DNA from: DATKRB01 sp035532415 | GTDB taxonomy: Bacteria > Actinomycetota > Acidimicrobiia > Acidimicrobiales > RAAP-2 | Assembly (NCBI GenBank): GCA_035532415.1 | Contig: DATKRB010000023.1 | Coordinates: forward strand, 62,001 to 126,000 | Reading direction: 5' to 3' | Length of the DNA: 64,000 nucleotides | Shown here: positions 7,984 through 15,833 of the stretch, piece by piece | How positions within the stretch are numbered: position 1 is the first letter of the stretch | Layout of the letters: each line of letters starts with the position of its first letter | Position numbers and translations under genes: made by a program | Notes under the pieces: model-generated | Seen by the model: the letters and a program-made list of their open reading frames with translations, nothing else | The model's database searches: none | Told to the model about the DNA's origin: nothing

Positions 7984-9096
7984 ATGACCGTCCCGCCGCA
8001 GAGCAACTACCTCGCCGTCATCAAGGTCGTCGGCGTGGGCGGCGGGGGCGTGAACGCCGTGAACCGGATGATCGACGCGGGACTGCGCAACGTCGAGTTC
8101 ATCGCGTCCAACACCGACGCCCAGGCGTTGTTGATGAGCGATGCCGATCTGAAGCTCGACATCGGGCGCCAGCTGACCCGTGGACTCGGAGCGGGGAGCG
8201 ATCCCGACGTGGGGCGCCAGGCTGCCGAGGAGCACCGGACCGAGATCGAAGAGGCGCTCCAGGGTGCCGACATGGTCTTCATCACGGCGGGCAAGGGTGG
8301 GGGAACCGGCACCGGGGCGGCGCCGGTCATCGCCGAGATCGCCAAGGGGATGGGCGCACTGACCATCGGCGTGGTGACCCGACCGTTCACGTTCGAGGGC
8401 CGACGCCGTGCCATGCAGGCCGAAAAGGGGATCCAGATCCTGAAGGAGAAGGTCGACACCCTGATCGTGATCCCCAACGATCGCCTGCTGACCGTGTCCA
8501 ACGACAAGACCTCGATGCTCAACGCGTTCAAGATGGCCGACGAGGTCCTGCTCCAGGGGGTTCGGGGCATCACCGACCTCATCACCGTGCCGGGGCTGAT
8601 CAACACCGACTTCGCCGACGTGAAGATGGTGATGACCAACGCGGGCACCGCGATCATGGGCATCGGGGGCGCTCATGGCGACGGCCGAGCCGTCAACGCG
8701 GCACGGGCGGCGATCACCAGCCCTCTGCTCGAGGCTTCGATCGAGGGGGCGAGGGGAATTCTCCTCAATATCGCCGGAGGAACCGACCTCGGGCTCTTCG
8801 AGGTGAACGAGGCCGCCGAGATCATCCACTCGGTGGCCCATCCCGACGCCAACATCATCTTCGGGGCGGTCATCGACGACAACATGGGCGACGAGGTCCG
8901 GGTCACGGTCATCGCGGCGGGCTTCGAGCGGTGGGAGGAGGCCGCCGGAAGGTCGACGTCCGGATCGGCCCCGGCGGCCGGCGAGCGCTCCCGGACCCTC
9001 GAGCCCGCAACCCCCGTCGACATCTTCGCCGACGACGCCGGCGACGCGCTCGACCTCGGGGACGACGAGTTCGACGTCCCCTCGTTCCTGCGATAG
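7984..9096 (+). CDS. ftsZ: Cell division GTPase FtsZ
   Basis: Tubulin-like GTPase that forms the Z ring. It has GVGGGGVNAVNRM, SNTDAQAL, the GTP loop GKGGGTGTGAAP (near residue 104), the NDRLL loop and the T7-region MTNAGTAIMGIG. It ends with a variable linker and the partner-binding tail DDEFDVPSFLR. Length is 370 residues. ATG 7984 is chosen because homology starts there (TVPPQSNYLAVIKVVG); the frame stays open to 7807 through the leader. The stop is TAG, unlike most neighbours. ftsA is absent, so SepF encoded downstream is the probable membrane anchor. Confidence 0.97.
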   Translation: MTVPPQSNYLAVIKVVGVGGGGVNAVNRMIDAGLRNVEFIASNTDAQALLMSDADLKLDIGRQLTRGLGAGSDPDVGRQAAEEHRTEIEEALQGADMVFITAGKGGGTGTGAAPVIAEIAKGMGALTIGVVTRPFTFEGRRRAMQAEKGIQILKEKVDTLIVIPNDRLLTVSNDKTSMLNAFKMADEVLLQGVRGITDLITVPGLINTDFADVKMVMTNAGTAIMGIGGAHGDGRAVNAARAAITSPLLEASIEGARGILLNIAGGTDLGLFEVNEAAEIIHSVAHPDANIIFGAVIDDNMGDEVRVTVIAAGFERWEEAAGRSTSGSAPAAGERSRTLEPATPVDIFADDAGDALDLGDDEFDVPSFLR

Positions 9097-9115
9097 CGAC
9101 GGGCCGAGCTTTCGG

Positions 9116-9829
9116 GTGGCTGCGCCCGGAACGGTCGCCGACCGGTTGGCGCTGGTCCGTGCCCGGATCGAACGGGCCGGAGGTGATCCCGGGGGGGTCC
9201 GCGTGCTGGCCGTGACGAAGGGGTTCGGTCCTGATGCGGTGGACGCCGCCCTGGCGGTCGGCCTGACCGACGTGGGCGAGAACTACGCGGACGAGCTGCT
9301 GGCGAAGGCGGGGGCTCGAGGTGCCGGGAGCGAGGGTCCGGGGAGGCCGGTCTGGCACTACCTCGGGGCGGTACAGCGTCGGAAGGTGCCGAGACTGGCC
9401 CCGGTGGTCGATTGCTGGCAGGGGGTGGCGCGTGCCGTCGAGGGGGAGGCCATCGCTCGGCGAAGGCCCGGTGCCTGCGTGATGGTTCAGGTGGAGACGA
9501 CGCAGCTTCCCCGACGCCACGGCGCGCAGGCCGAGGACGTGCCCGGTCTGGTCGCGTCGCTCTCGGGCGACGGGCTCCGGGTGCTCGGGCTCATGACCGT
9601 CGCTCCGCTCGACCCGGCGGCCGCAAGAGAGTCGTTCCGCACGGTTCGAGCCCTGGCCGACCGTCTCGGGCTGCCCGTTCGCTCGATGGGCATGACCGAC
9701 GACCTCGAGCTGGCGGTTGCCGAGGGCTCGACGATGGTCCGGGTCGGTCGAGCGCTCTTCGGGGACCGGCCCGCCCCGGGCGGGCGGGCGGGGTTCGACG
9801 CCGACGACGCCGGGCCACGATCATCGTGA
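9116..9829 (+). CDS. YggS/PROSC family pyridoxal-phosphate homeostasis protein
   Basis: Alanine racemase-like TIM-barrel protein that binds pyridoxal phosphate and takes part in PLP and amino acid homeostasis; no dedicated catalytic role is established for the family. The PLP lysine is in AVTKGFGPD. Further signatures are GENYADEL, WHYLGAVQRRK, GLMTVAP and the phosphate-binding SMGMTDDLELAVAEGSTMVRVGRALFG. Start is GTG 9116, 19 bases after ftsZ. The order ftsZ, this gene, sepF is the usual ylmE position in Gram-positive and actinobacterial division clusters. Confidence 0.9.
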   Translation: MAAPGTVADRLALVRARIERAGGDPGGVRVLAVTKGFGPDAVDAALAVGLTDVGENYADELLAKAGARGAGSEGPGRPVWHYLGAVQRRKVPRLAPVVDCWQGVARAVEGEAIARRRPGACVMVQVETTQLPRRHGAQAEDVPGLVASLSGDGLRVLGLMTVAPLDPAAARESFRTVRALADRLGLPVRSMGMTDDLELAVAEGSTMVRVGRALFGDRPAPGGRAGFDADDAGPRSS

Positions 9830-9916
9830 GGGTCGGGCCGCCCGGCGGGCCGGGGCGGACCGGCTCGCCGACGCCATCCACCCGGACCTGGGCATCACCG
9901 GGGCCCGGGGACGCAC

Positions 9917-9922
9917 TACGCT
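9917..9922 (+). promoter_or_regulatory. Possible sepF -10 element
   Basis: TACGCT 20 bases before ATG 9942, with ATCACC 17 bases further upstream as a weak -35. Transcription would start just before the AGGAGA ribosome site. Confidence 0.4.
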
Positions 9923-9941
9923 GTCGGCCAGGAGAGATGTG

Positions 9942-10502
9942 ATGGCCCCCTCGTTCCTCAAGAAGACGATGGTCTACCTCGGGCTGCTCGACGACGAGTA
10001 CGACGAGTACGACGAGTACGACGACCGCGCCCCGAGGGGGTTCTCGGGTGTTCCGAACCGGGTGGAGCCTCGCCCGGTCGAGGAACCCGGGCCCGAGAGC
10101 CGGCCGCCGCCGCCGCCGGTGCGACGGATCCGGACCCTTCCGGCGGATGCCCCCACGATCAGCCCGCGACAGGACCAGACGGTGATCACCCCGCGTTCCG
10201 CCAGCGTGCGTCCACTGTCGGCGGACTCGGCGAAGGTGCAGGTGGTGGCCCCGTCCCGATTCGGCGATGCCAAGGACATCGCCGACTGCCTCAAGTCCAA
10301 CCGGCCGGTGATCGTGAACCTTCAGGTCGCCGAGCGGGATCTCCAGCGCCGGATGATCGACTTCTGCAGTGGGGTCACGTACGCGCTGAGCGGCGAGATG
10401 GAGAAGGTCGCCGACGAGGTCTTCCTGCTGGCACCCACGAACGTGAAGGTGTCGGACGAGGAACGCCAGCGGCTGCAGGCGCGCGGCTTCGGCCGTACCT
10501 GA
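9942..10502 (+). CDS. sepF: Cell division protein SepF
   Basis: Cytoplasmic membrane-binding protein that bundles and anchors FtsZ, in place of FtsA in this lineage. An amphipathic N-terminus (MAPSFLKKTMVYLGLL) is followed by an acidic Asp-Glu-Tyr repeat, a proline-rich linker and the C-terminal SepF core (KDIADCLKSNRPVIVNLQ, then DFCSGVTYALSGEMEKVADEVFLLAP). ATG 9942 has a good ribosome site, AGGAGA at 9930. Length is 186 residues. The open frame runs upstream to 9717 only as read-through in the previous gene. Confidence 0.94.
   Translation: MAPSFLKKTMVYLGLLDDEYDEYDEYDDRAPRGFSGVPNRVEPRPVEEPGPESRPPPPPVRRIRTLPADAPTISPRQDQTVITPRSASVRPLSADSAKVQVVAPSRFGDAKDIADCLKSNRPVIVNLQVAERDLQRRMIDFCSGVTYALSGEMEKVADEVFLLAPTNVKVSDEERQRLQARGFGRT
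9993..10019 (+). repeat. Nine-base repeat (GACGAGTAC x3) in sepF
   Basis: Three perfect copies code Asp-Glu-Tyr three times, directly after the membrane-binding helix of SepF. Confidence 0.9.
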
Positions 10503-10509
10503 GCCGAGC

Positions 10510-10767
10510 GTGTTGTTCGTCGCTGCGCTCGTCGAGCTTTACGTCGTCATCCTCATCCTCCGGGCCCTTCTGAGCTGGTTCCCGGTCCGGCCGGGCTCGG
10601 CGTTCGAGAAGCTGGTGCGAGCCATGGACGCCATCACCGAGCCCGTGCTGCGCCCGATCCGGCGCATCCTGCCACCCATCCGGGCCGGCGGCATGGGGAT
10701 CGACCTGTCGATCATCGTCGTCGTGCTCGTGGCCGAGGTGGTGGTGATCCCGCTCCTGAGACGCTGA
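10510..10767 (+). CDS. YggT family membrane protein
   Basis: Small membrane protein (85 residues) with two hydrophobic helices flanking the family signature RALLSWFPVRPGS and a TEPVLRPIRRILPP stretch. YggT proteins are found next to division genes in many bacteria. A role in membrane or envelope organisation is supposed but the biochemical function is unknown. GTG 10510 lies seven bases after the sepF stop, so it is probably co-transcribed with sepF. Confidence 0.85.
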   Translation: MLFVAALVELYVVILILRALLSWFPVRPGSAFEKLVRAMDAITEPVLRPIRRILPPIRAGGMGIDLSIIVVVLVAEVVVIPLLRR

Positions 10768-10820
10768 CGCGCCAGTTCCGACCGCTCTGCGGCATGCCCG
10801 AATCGCGGAGGGCCGGCGGG

Positions 10821-10826
10821 TAGACT
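10821..10826 (+). promoter_or_regulatory. divIVA -10 element (leaderless type)
   Basis: TAGACT ends eight bases before ATG 10835, placing the transcription start at or next to the start codon. Confidence 0.55.
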
Positions 10827-10834
10827 CGACCCGC

Positions 10835-11698
10835 ATGGAGAGCTCCCCGCCGGCCCAATCGATTCTCGACACCCTCCGAACGGTCGAGTTCCGGCTCGGC
10901 CTGAAGGGGTACAACGTCGACGAGGTCGACGAGTACCTCGAGAAGGCCGCGGTGGAGGCGGAGGCGGTGCACGAGCAGCTCCGGCAGATGGCCGAACGGC
11001 TGCGGCAGGCCACCGAGCGGATCGGGCAGCTCGAGAGCGAGCGTCGGGAGCCGCCGCCGCCCCCGGAGCCCGTCGCGTCGACCGAGGTCGTCCCCGACGA
11101 CGCGCTGCAGCGGACCCTGTTGCTGGCTCAGCGTTTCGTCGACCAGACCAAGCGCGAGAGCGAGGCCGAGGCGTCCAAGATCGTCTCGCAGGCGGAAGAG
11201 CACGCCCGGGGGACGGTGGCCCGGGCCGAAGAGGAGGCCCGCCGCCGGACCACTGACGCCGAGCAGAGACTGCGCGAGGACGTGGCCCGGCTCGAGGCAA
11301 TCCGCGGGCAGCTCGCCGGCGAGGTGGAGGCCATGGGTCGTCACCTCGAGTCCGAGCGCAACCGGATCCGGGGGACGCTCACCGAAGTCCTCAAGTGGCT
11401 CGACGAGAACGTGCAGCCATCGGCAACGGCGGCCGTGTCCCCTCGTCCACGACCGGGGGGGATCGAAGCACCGCGGCCTGCGGTCGCGGCCGCCCCGGCC
11501 CCTGCCGCCGTTGCCCCGGCACCGGCCGTGCAGGCCGCAGATCCCGAGGGCCAGGCGCGGCCGGCGGCACCGAGGACGGCACCGGCGCAGGTGCGGAGCG
11601 GACCCGAGGATCGTCCGAACGGCGACGGGGAGACCGTCGCCCAGGTGCTCGACTTGCGGGGTGCAGCGAGCGGGTCGCCTCCGGCTGACCGCGGCTGA
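10835..11698 (+). CDS. divIVA: DivIVA-domain polar growth / septum protein (Wag31-like)
   Basis: Coiled-coil scaffold that marks poles or septa and recruits growth machinery. The DivIVA lipid-binding domain is at residues 8-45 (FRLGLKGYNVDEVDEYL), followed by a heptad-rich coil (KAAVEAEAVHEQLRQMAERLR), a break, a second long coil from about residue 90 to 185, and an Ala/Pro-rich tail. Length is 287 residues. It has its own TAGACT -10 element eight bases before ATG 10835, so it can be transcribed apart from sepF. Confidence 0.9.
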   Translation: MESSPPAQSILDTLRTVEFRLGLKGYNVDEVDEYLEKAAVEAEAVHEQLRQMAERLRQATERIGQLESERREPPPPPEPVASTEVVPDDALQRTLLLAQRFVDQTKRESEAEASKIVSQAEEHARGTVARAEEEARRRTTDAEQRLREDVARLEAIRGQLAGEVEAMGRHLESERNRIRGTLTEVLKWLDENVQPSATAAVSPRPRPGGIEAPRPAVAAAPAPAAVAPAPAVQAADPEGQARPAAPRTAPAQVRSGPEDRPNGDGETVAQVLDLRGAASGSPPADRG

Positions 11699-11784
11699 CC
11701 GCACCGATCCGCCGCCCGTCCGCATACGATCTCGGGCAGCAAGCCCCCCTTCCCGCACTCGAGCGGGAGGGGAGATCCCCGGTA

Positions 11785-11813
11785 TTGCCCACTCCGGTGC
11801 ATTCCGCTAACGT
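11785..11813 (+). promoter_or_regulatory. Promoter of the DksA/TraR-lspA-rluD unit
   Basis: TTGCCC at 11785 and TAACGT at 11808 are 17 bases apart. The leader would be about 68 bases and ends with AGGAGG before ATG 11888. Confidence 0.6.
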
Positions 11814-11887
11814 CACCCGACCCTGACCTTGGCTTCGAGCCGGCGTCGGGCCGCATCGGCCGCTGTATGGCCGAAGAGGAGGACCTG

Positions 11888-12553
11888 ATGACCCCAGGCA
11901 AGAAGGCGCCCTCGGCGAAGACGCCGGCCAAGGGGTCGACGCCGCGGGAGAGCGCTGACCGACGCTCACCGGCGGGCACGAACGGCGCGGCCACCGTCCC
12001 GACCGCCAAAGCGGCCAAGGCGGTCAAGGCGGTCAAGAAGACGGTCGCGGGAGCCGATCGCGCCGAGGCCGACTCCGGCCACGCAAAGGCCGCCAAGCCC
12101 AGGGTGACCCCGTCGGCGGAGCCGAGCGGGTCCGGACCCCAGCCGAAGCCGGCGGCGAAGCCCAAGATCGGCCCGTACGCCACGGATACCAAGTTCCTGC
12201 AGGAGCAGCAGGCCCTCCTCGAGCACGAGCGGGCCGTCTACCAGGGGCAGGCGACGGACCTGAAGGCCGAGGCCGATTCGCTCGCGCAGGAGCGTGAGCC
12301 CGGTGACGTCCAGTTCGACGAGGAGTCGGGCGAGGGAGGGACCGTAGCCGTGGACCGCGAACGCGACCTTGCGCTGTCGGCGCAGGCGTTGGCCGCCGTT
12401 GAGGAGATCGACGCCTCCATCCTGCGGATCGCCGCACGGACCTACGGGGCCTGCGAGCGGTGCCACCAGCCGATCCCCAAGCCTCGGCTCCGGGCGCTTC
12501 CCTACGCCCGCCTGTGCGTCGCGTGCAAGAGCGGGGGCCTGTCGCGGCGCTGA
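11888..12553 (+). CDS. DksA/TraR family zinc-finger protein with histone-like N-terminal tail
   Basis: The C-terminal 60 residues hold a four-cysteine zinc finger, CERCHQPIPKPRLRALPYARLCVAC, typical of DksA/TraR proteins that bind RNA polymerase through the secondary channel. Before it is a helical region (about residues 100-170), and the first 95 residues are a Lys/Ala/Pro-rich tail (KAAKAVKAVKKTV) like histone H1 or mycobacterial basic tails. ATG 11888 is preferred because AGGAGG ends five bases before it; ATG 11867 upstream is in frame. It is followed closely by lspA. Its targets here are unknown. Confidence 0.82.
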   Translation: MTPGKKAPSAKTPAKGSTPRESADRRSPAGTNGAATVPTAKAAKAVKAVKKTVAGADRAEADSGHAKAAKPRVTPSAEPSGSGPQPKPAAKPKIGPYATDTKFLQEQQALLEHERAVYQGQATDLKAEADSLAQEREPGDVQFDEESGEGGTVAVDRERDLALSAQALAAVEEIDASILRIAARTYGACERCHQPIPKPRLRALPYARLCVACKSGGLSRR

Positions 12554-12558
12554 GGGGG

Positions 12559-13119
12559 GTGCCGGGGTCGCGGCCATCGGAGCCGGGACCGCTTCCCGGC
12601 GCACCCGGGGACCGGCCCCCCGTGGCGACCCGGCCGCCACGGGTCCGGCGGCTGCTGACCGCTCTCATGGTGGGCGGGTCCGTCGTGGTGGTCGACCAGG
12701 TGACCAAGTCGCTGGCCGAGGCGAACCTGCATGGACCGGTGCACCTGGTTGGTCCGCTCGGTCTCGGCCTGGGTTACAATTCCGGATCGGCGTTCAGCCT
12801 CTTCACCGGCCGGGCGTCCGTGCTCGCACCGGTGGCGGTGGCGATCGTCGCGGTGCTGCTCTGGCTGGCCTGGCGGGCTTCGGGCACGATGCTCGCGGTC
12901 GCGCTGGGGCTGATCCTGGGCGGAGCGTTGGGCAACGTCGCCGACCGGGCCCTGCGGAGCCACCACGGGGCCGTGGTCGACTTCATCACCCTGACCCACT
13001 GGCCCACGTTCAATGTCGCGGACGCCTCCATCACCGTGGGAGCGGTGCTGTTGGCCGTGCTGTTGCTCCGCCAGCCCGGGTCCGGGTCCCGAAGCCGAGG
13101 AGCCGACGATGGACGGTGA
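12559..13119 (+). CDS. lspA: Lipoprotein signal peptidase (SPase II)
   Basis: Aspartic protease of the membrane that cleaves signal peptides of lipidated prolipoproteins. Motifs are DQVTKSLAE, YNSGSAFSLF, the catalytic pair in GALGNVADRAL and FNVADASITVG, and four hydrophobic segments. The start is uncertain: GTG 12559 is five bases after the preceding stop but adds a proline-rich tail, while GTG 12622 would begin near the first helix. It overlaps the pseudouridine synthase gene by 11 bases. At least one lipoprotein substrate is coded in this window (34360). Confidence 0.92.
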   Translation: MPGSRPSEPGPLPGAPGDRPPVATRPPRVRRLLTALMVGGSVVVVDQVTKSLAEANLHGPVHLVGPLGLGLGYNSGSAFSLFTGRASVLAPVAVAIVAVLLWLAWRASGTMLAVALGLILGGALGNVADRALRSHHGAVVDFITLTHWPTFNVADASITVGAVLLAVLLLRQPGSGSRSRGADDGR

Positions 13120-14140
13120 GCCGCCGCCCGTCGTCGGAGGGTTCGGGACGGGGTCGGGGCAGGAGGTCCGGGTTCAGGTGCCGGCGTTGCTCCGCGGGGT
13201 CAGGGTCGACCGGGCGGTGGCTCTCCTCACGGGAGTGTCCCGCGCTGTCGCTGCGTCGCTGGTGGCCGACGGGCACGTGTCCGTCGACGGGCGGCAGATC
13301 GGAGAGCGGAACCGCCTGTTGAACGAGGGGGAGGTCCTCGAGATCTCGGTCGGTGACCGTGCCGTCGGCCCGGTGATGCCCGAGCCCGACGTGCCGGTCG
13401 ACGTGGTTCACGCGGACCCCGATCTCGTCGTCGTCGACAAGCCGGCCGGTCTCGTCGTCCATCCCGGCGCCGGGCGCCACGACCGTACCCTGGTCGGCGG
13501 TCTGCTGGCCCGGTTCCCCGACCTGGCGGAGCTGTCGGCCGCGGGCGTCTGCGATCCCCGACGCCCCGGGATCGTCCACCGGCTCGATCGCGGGACATCG
13601 GGGCTGCTCGCCGTCGCCCGGACCGAGCCGGCGTACAGGTCCTTGGTCTCCCAGCTGTCCGAGCGCTCCGTCGAGCGCCGCTACCTGGCCCTGGTCCGGG
13701 GTCAGCCCGAAGAGGACCGGGGGGTGGTGGACGCGCCGATCGGCCGCTCGGCCCGGACCCCGACCCGAATGGCGGTGTCGGCCCAGGGACGGAGCGCCCG
13801 AACCCGGTTCCGCGTGCTTGCCCGGTACGACGAACCGGTTCGGTCGGCCCTGTTGGCGCTGGCGCTCGAGACCGGCCGGACCCACCAGATCCGCGTGCAC
13901 CTGGCTGCGATCGGGCACCCCGTGGTGGGCGACGACCGCTACGGGAGACGCCGGGGCGACCAGCTCGAGGCGGGGCTCCCCGAAGGACGGCTGTTCCTGC
14001 ACGCCGGACGGCTGGGCTTGGACCATCCGTCCACCGGCGAGCGTATGACGTGGGACTCGGCCCTGCCCCCGGACCTGGCGGACCTCATCCCGGACGGACC
14101 CGGCTCCCCGACCGACCTCGGTGGGGCCGGCGAGCCGTAG
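13109..14140 (+). CDS. rluD: RluD-type 23S rRNA pseudouridine synthase
   Basis: RluA/RluD family enzyme that isomerises uridines in 23S rRNA. An N-terminal S4 RNA-binding domain (RVDRAVALLTGVSRAVAASLVADGHVSVDG) leads to the catalytic domain with DKPAGLVVHPGAG and the catalytic aspartate in PGIVHRLDRGTSGLL. Further motifs are LETGRTHQIRVHLAAIGHPVVGDDRYG and LFLHAGRLGLDHP. Length is 343 residues. ATG 13109 has GAGGAG seven bases upstream. The lspA-rluD order is common in Gram-positive bacteria. Exact target positions cannot be told from sequence. Confidence 0.9.
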   Translation: MDGEPPPVVGGFGTGSGQEVRVQVPALLRGVRVDRAVALLTGVSRAVAASLVADGHVSVDGRQIGERNRLLNEGEVLEISVGDRAVGPVMPEPDVPVDVVHADPDLVVVDKPAGLVVHPGAGRHDRTLVGGLLARFPDLAELSAAGVCDPRRPGIVHRLDRGTSGLLAVARTEPAYRSLVSQLSERSVERRYLALVRGQPEEDRGVVDAPIGRSARTPTRMAVSAQGRSARTRFRVLARYDEPVRSALLALALETGRTHQIRVHLAAIGHPVVGDDRYGRRRGDQLEAGLPEGRLFLHAGRLGLDHPSTGERMTWDSALPPDLADLIPDGPGSPTDLGGAGEP

Positions 14141-14172
14141 GGTCCTGCAACGCCCGACGGCGTCTCGCTCCC

Positions 14173-14204
14173 AGGATCCCTCGAGGAGTCCCTCGGGGGA
14201 TCCT
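14173..14204. terminator. Bidirectional terminator between rluD and the sigma factor gene
   Basis: AGGATCCCTCGAGG (14173-14186) and CCTCGGGGGATCCT (14191-14204) form a 14-pair stem with one G-T and a four-base loop, between convergent genes. The last base touches the sigma gene stop. No T tract is present on either strand. Confidence 0.7.
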
Positions 14205-15046
14205 CAGGCCGCCCGGTGGGCCCCGACGACGTCGACATCGGCCGAGAGGGCGGCGAGCGCCTCCTCTTCGGCCCGGCGCACCCTCCGGACCCCGACCCCG
14301 AGGCGCTCGGCCGTCGCCTGGAGCGACGCCGGGGAGTCACCGCCGAACCCGAAGCGCAGGCGGAGCACGTCACGTTGCAGCCCCGGCAGCCGGTCCACCG
14401 CGCCGCGGACCCGGTCGAGGAGCAGGTGATCGTCGACCTCCGCCACCCAGTCGCGCCCGTCGGGAGCGATGAGGTCGCCGAGCGAGGTGGCCGAATCGGA
14501 GGCGGCAGGCTGGTCGAGGCTGGCAGCGACCCGGGCCAGGCCCTCGAGGGAGAGCCGCTCGGCGGCGGTCATGCCGCTCGCCTCGTCGAGCTCCGCCTCC
14601 GTCGGCGGCCGTCCGAGCTGGCCGGCCAGCTCGGCGGTGGTGGCGTCCAACCGCTGGAGCTGCTCGCCCACCTCGAGGGGGATCCGGATCGTCCTGCCGT
14701 GCTGTTGCACAGCGCGCTGCAGAGCTTGACGGATCCACCAGGTGGCGTACGTCGAGAAGCGGAAGCCACGTTCCCAGTCGAATTTCTCCACCGCCCGCAG
14801 GAGCCCGAAGGTGCCCTCCTGAACGAGATCGGTGAGGTCCACGCCGCGGTCCTGATAGCGACGGGCCCAGTGCACGACGAGCCGGAGGTTCGCCGCCACC
14901 ATCTGATTGCGTGCCTCGAGGTCGCCCTTGGCGACCCGCTTGGCCAACTCGATCTGCTGCTCGTGATCGGGCATCGGGTAGCGGTCGAGATCCCGGAGCA
15001 TCAGCCCGAGGCTGTCGGCCGTCGTCGTCGCTCTGTTCGTCCTCAT
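14204..15046 (-). CDS. RNA polymerase sigma-70 family factor (SigA/SigB-like, short)
   Basis: Sigma factor of about 280 residues. Region 1.2 starts near DSLGLMLRDLDRYPMPDHEQQIELAKRV. Region 2 contains NLRLVVHWARRY, DLVQEGTFGLLRAVEKFDWERGFRFSTYATWWIRQAL and the basic RTIRIPLEV. Region 3 spans the middle and region 4 is DRLPGLQRDVLRLRFGFGG through GVGVRRVRRAEEEAL. The promoter-recognition helices 2.3-2.4 are near the primary-sigma consensus, while region 4.2 is diverged, so I infer a non-primary group 2 factor. Its upstream region carries a 15-base direct repeat. It converges on rluD across a shared terminator. Confidence 0.88.
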   Translation of the reverse strand: MRTNRATTTADSLGLMLRDLDRYPMPDHEQQIELAKRVAKGDLEARNQMVAANLRLVVHWARRYQDRGVDLTDLVQEGTFGLLRAVEKFDWERGFRFSTYATWWIRQALQRAVQQHGRTIRIPLEVGEQLQRLDATTAELAGQLGRPPTEAELDEASGMTAAERLSLEGLARVAASLDQPAASDSATSLGDLIAPDGRDWVAEVDDHLLLDRVRGAVDRLPGLQRDVLRLRFGFGGDSPASLQATAERLGVGVRRVRRAEEEALAALSADVDVVGAHRAA

Positions 15047-15076
15047 CGCCCTACCCCGCCTCCTCGATGCCCTTCA

Positions 15077-15105
15077 CTACCCATACCCGCGCTACCCATA
15101 CCTGC
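15077..15105. repeat. 15-base direct repeat upstream of the sigma factor gene
   Basis: CTACCCATACCCGC (15077) recurs as CTACCCATACCTGC (15092). On the sigma gene strand each unit contains GGTATGGGTAG, 31 to 60 bases before its ATG, where an operator or overlapping -10 elements could be. Confidence 0.5.
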
Positions 15106-15242
15106 GCTTCACCATCCATAACGGTCCCTCGGCAACGGTCCGTGGCTGCTACAACACCCGACCGTGCCGGCTCATTCCTCTCCGGGGGCTTCCGGTGCCC
15201 CGCGGTTGCGGTCCGTCGACCGACGGTGCTCATCTGGCACCC

Positions 15243-15833
15243 ATGACCGAGCCCCGTCCCCGACTCGTCCTCGTCCGCCACGGCGAGACCGGATGGAGCC
15301 GCGAGGGCCGCCATACCGGGCGGACCGACGTCGAGCTGGTTCCCTCCGGGCGGCTCCAGGCGGCGGCCGTCGGGGAGCGCCTGGCCGGGCTGTCGTTCGA
15401 GATGGTGCTGACCAGCCCGTCGACCCGGGCGGTGGAGACCTGCCGGCTGGCGGGTTTCGGCGAGCGAGCGGTGCCTACCGACGACCTGCTCGAGTGGGAC
15501 TACGGCGATGACGAGGGGCGGACGACGAGCGAGATCCGCGAGCTCCGGCCCGGGTGGACCCTCTGGGCGGACGGCGTGCCCAACGGCGAGACCGCGGCGG
15601 ACGTGGGGCGGCGTGCCGATCGCGTCGTCGAACGGGCCCGGGCGGCAGGGGGCGACACCCTGTGCTTCGCCCACGGGCACATCCTGCGGGTCCTGGCCGC
15701 CCGATGGGTGGGGCTCCCGGCGATCGGGGGCCGACTGTTCCTGCTGGGGACCGGATCGTCGGGCGTGCTGGGCTGGGAGCGCGAGGCGCCGGTCATCCAG
15801 CGGTGGAACGAACCGGCTCGGGAGGTCCGGTGA
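15243..15833 (+). CDS. Histidine phosphatase family protein (phosphoglycerate mutase-like)
   Basis: Branch of the phosphoglycerate mutase superfamily that forms a phosphohistidine intermediate. The catalytic motif LVLVRHGETGWS is at the N-terminus, with TSPSTRAVETCRLAG, the acid motif LLEWDYGDDEGR and the second histidine in FAHGHILRVLAARW. Length is 196 residues, suggesting a small-molecule phosphatase more than a glycolytic mutase. Substrate is unknown. ATG 15243 is chosen because homology starts at RLVLVRHGE. Its last 41 bases overlap the 3' end of the convergent Rrf2 gene. Confidence 0.87.
   Translation: MTEPRPRLVLVRHGETGWSREGRHTGRTDVELVPSGRLQAAAVGERLAGLSFEMVLTSPSTRAVETCRLAGFGERAVPTDDLLEWDYGDDEGRTTSEIRELRPGWTLWADGVPNGETAADVGRRADRVVERARAAGGDTLCFAHGHILRVLAARWVGLPAIGGRLFLLGTGSSGVLGWEREAPVIQRWNEPAREVR

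Noticed and set aside
7943..7987. TTG-started 14-codon upstream ORF ending in an ATGA overlap with ftsZ
   Set aside because: AGGAG is only two bases from the TTG and the stem-loop covers the start; the overlap can arise by chance. Not strong enough to call.
15213..15226. CCGTCG-AC-CGACGG inverted repeat before the histidine phosphatase gene
   Set aside because: Short GC palindromes are common at this base composition and no clear promoter surrounds it.
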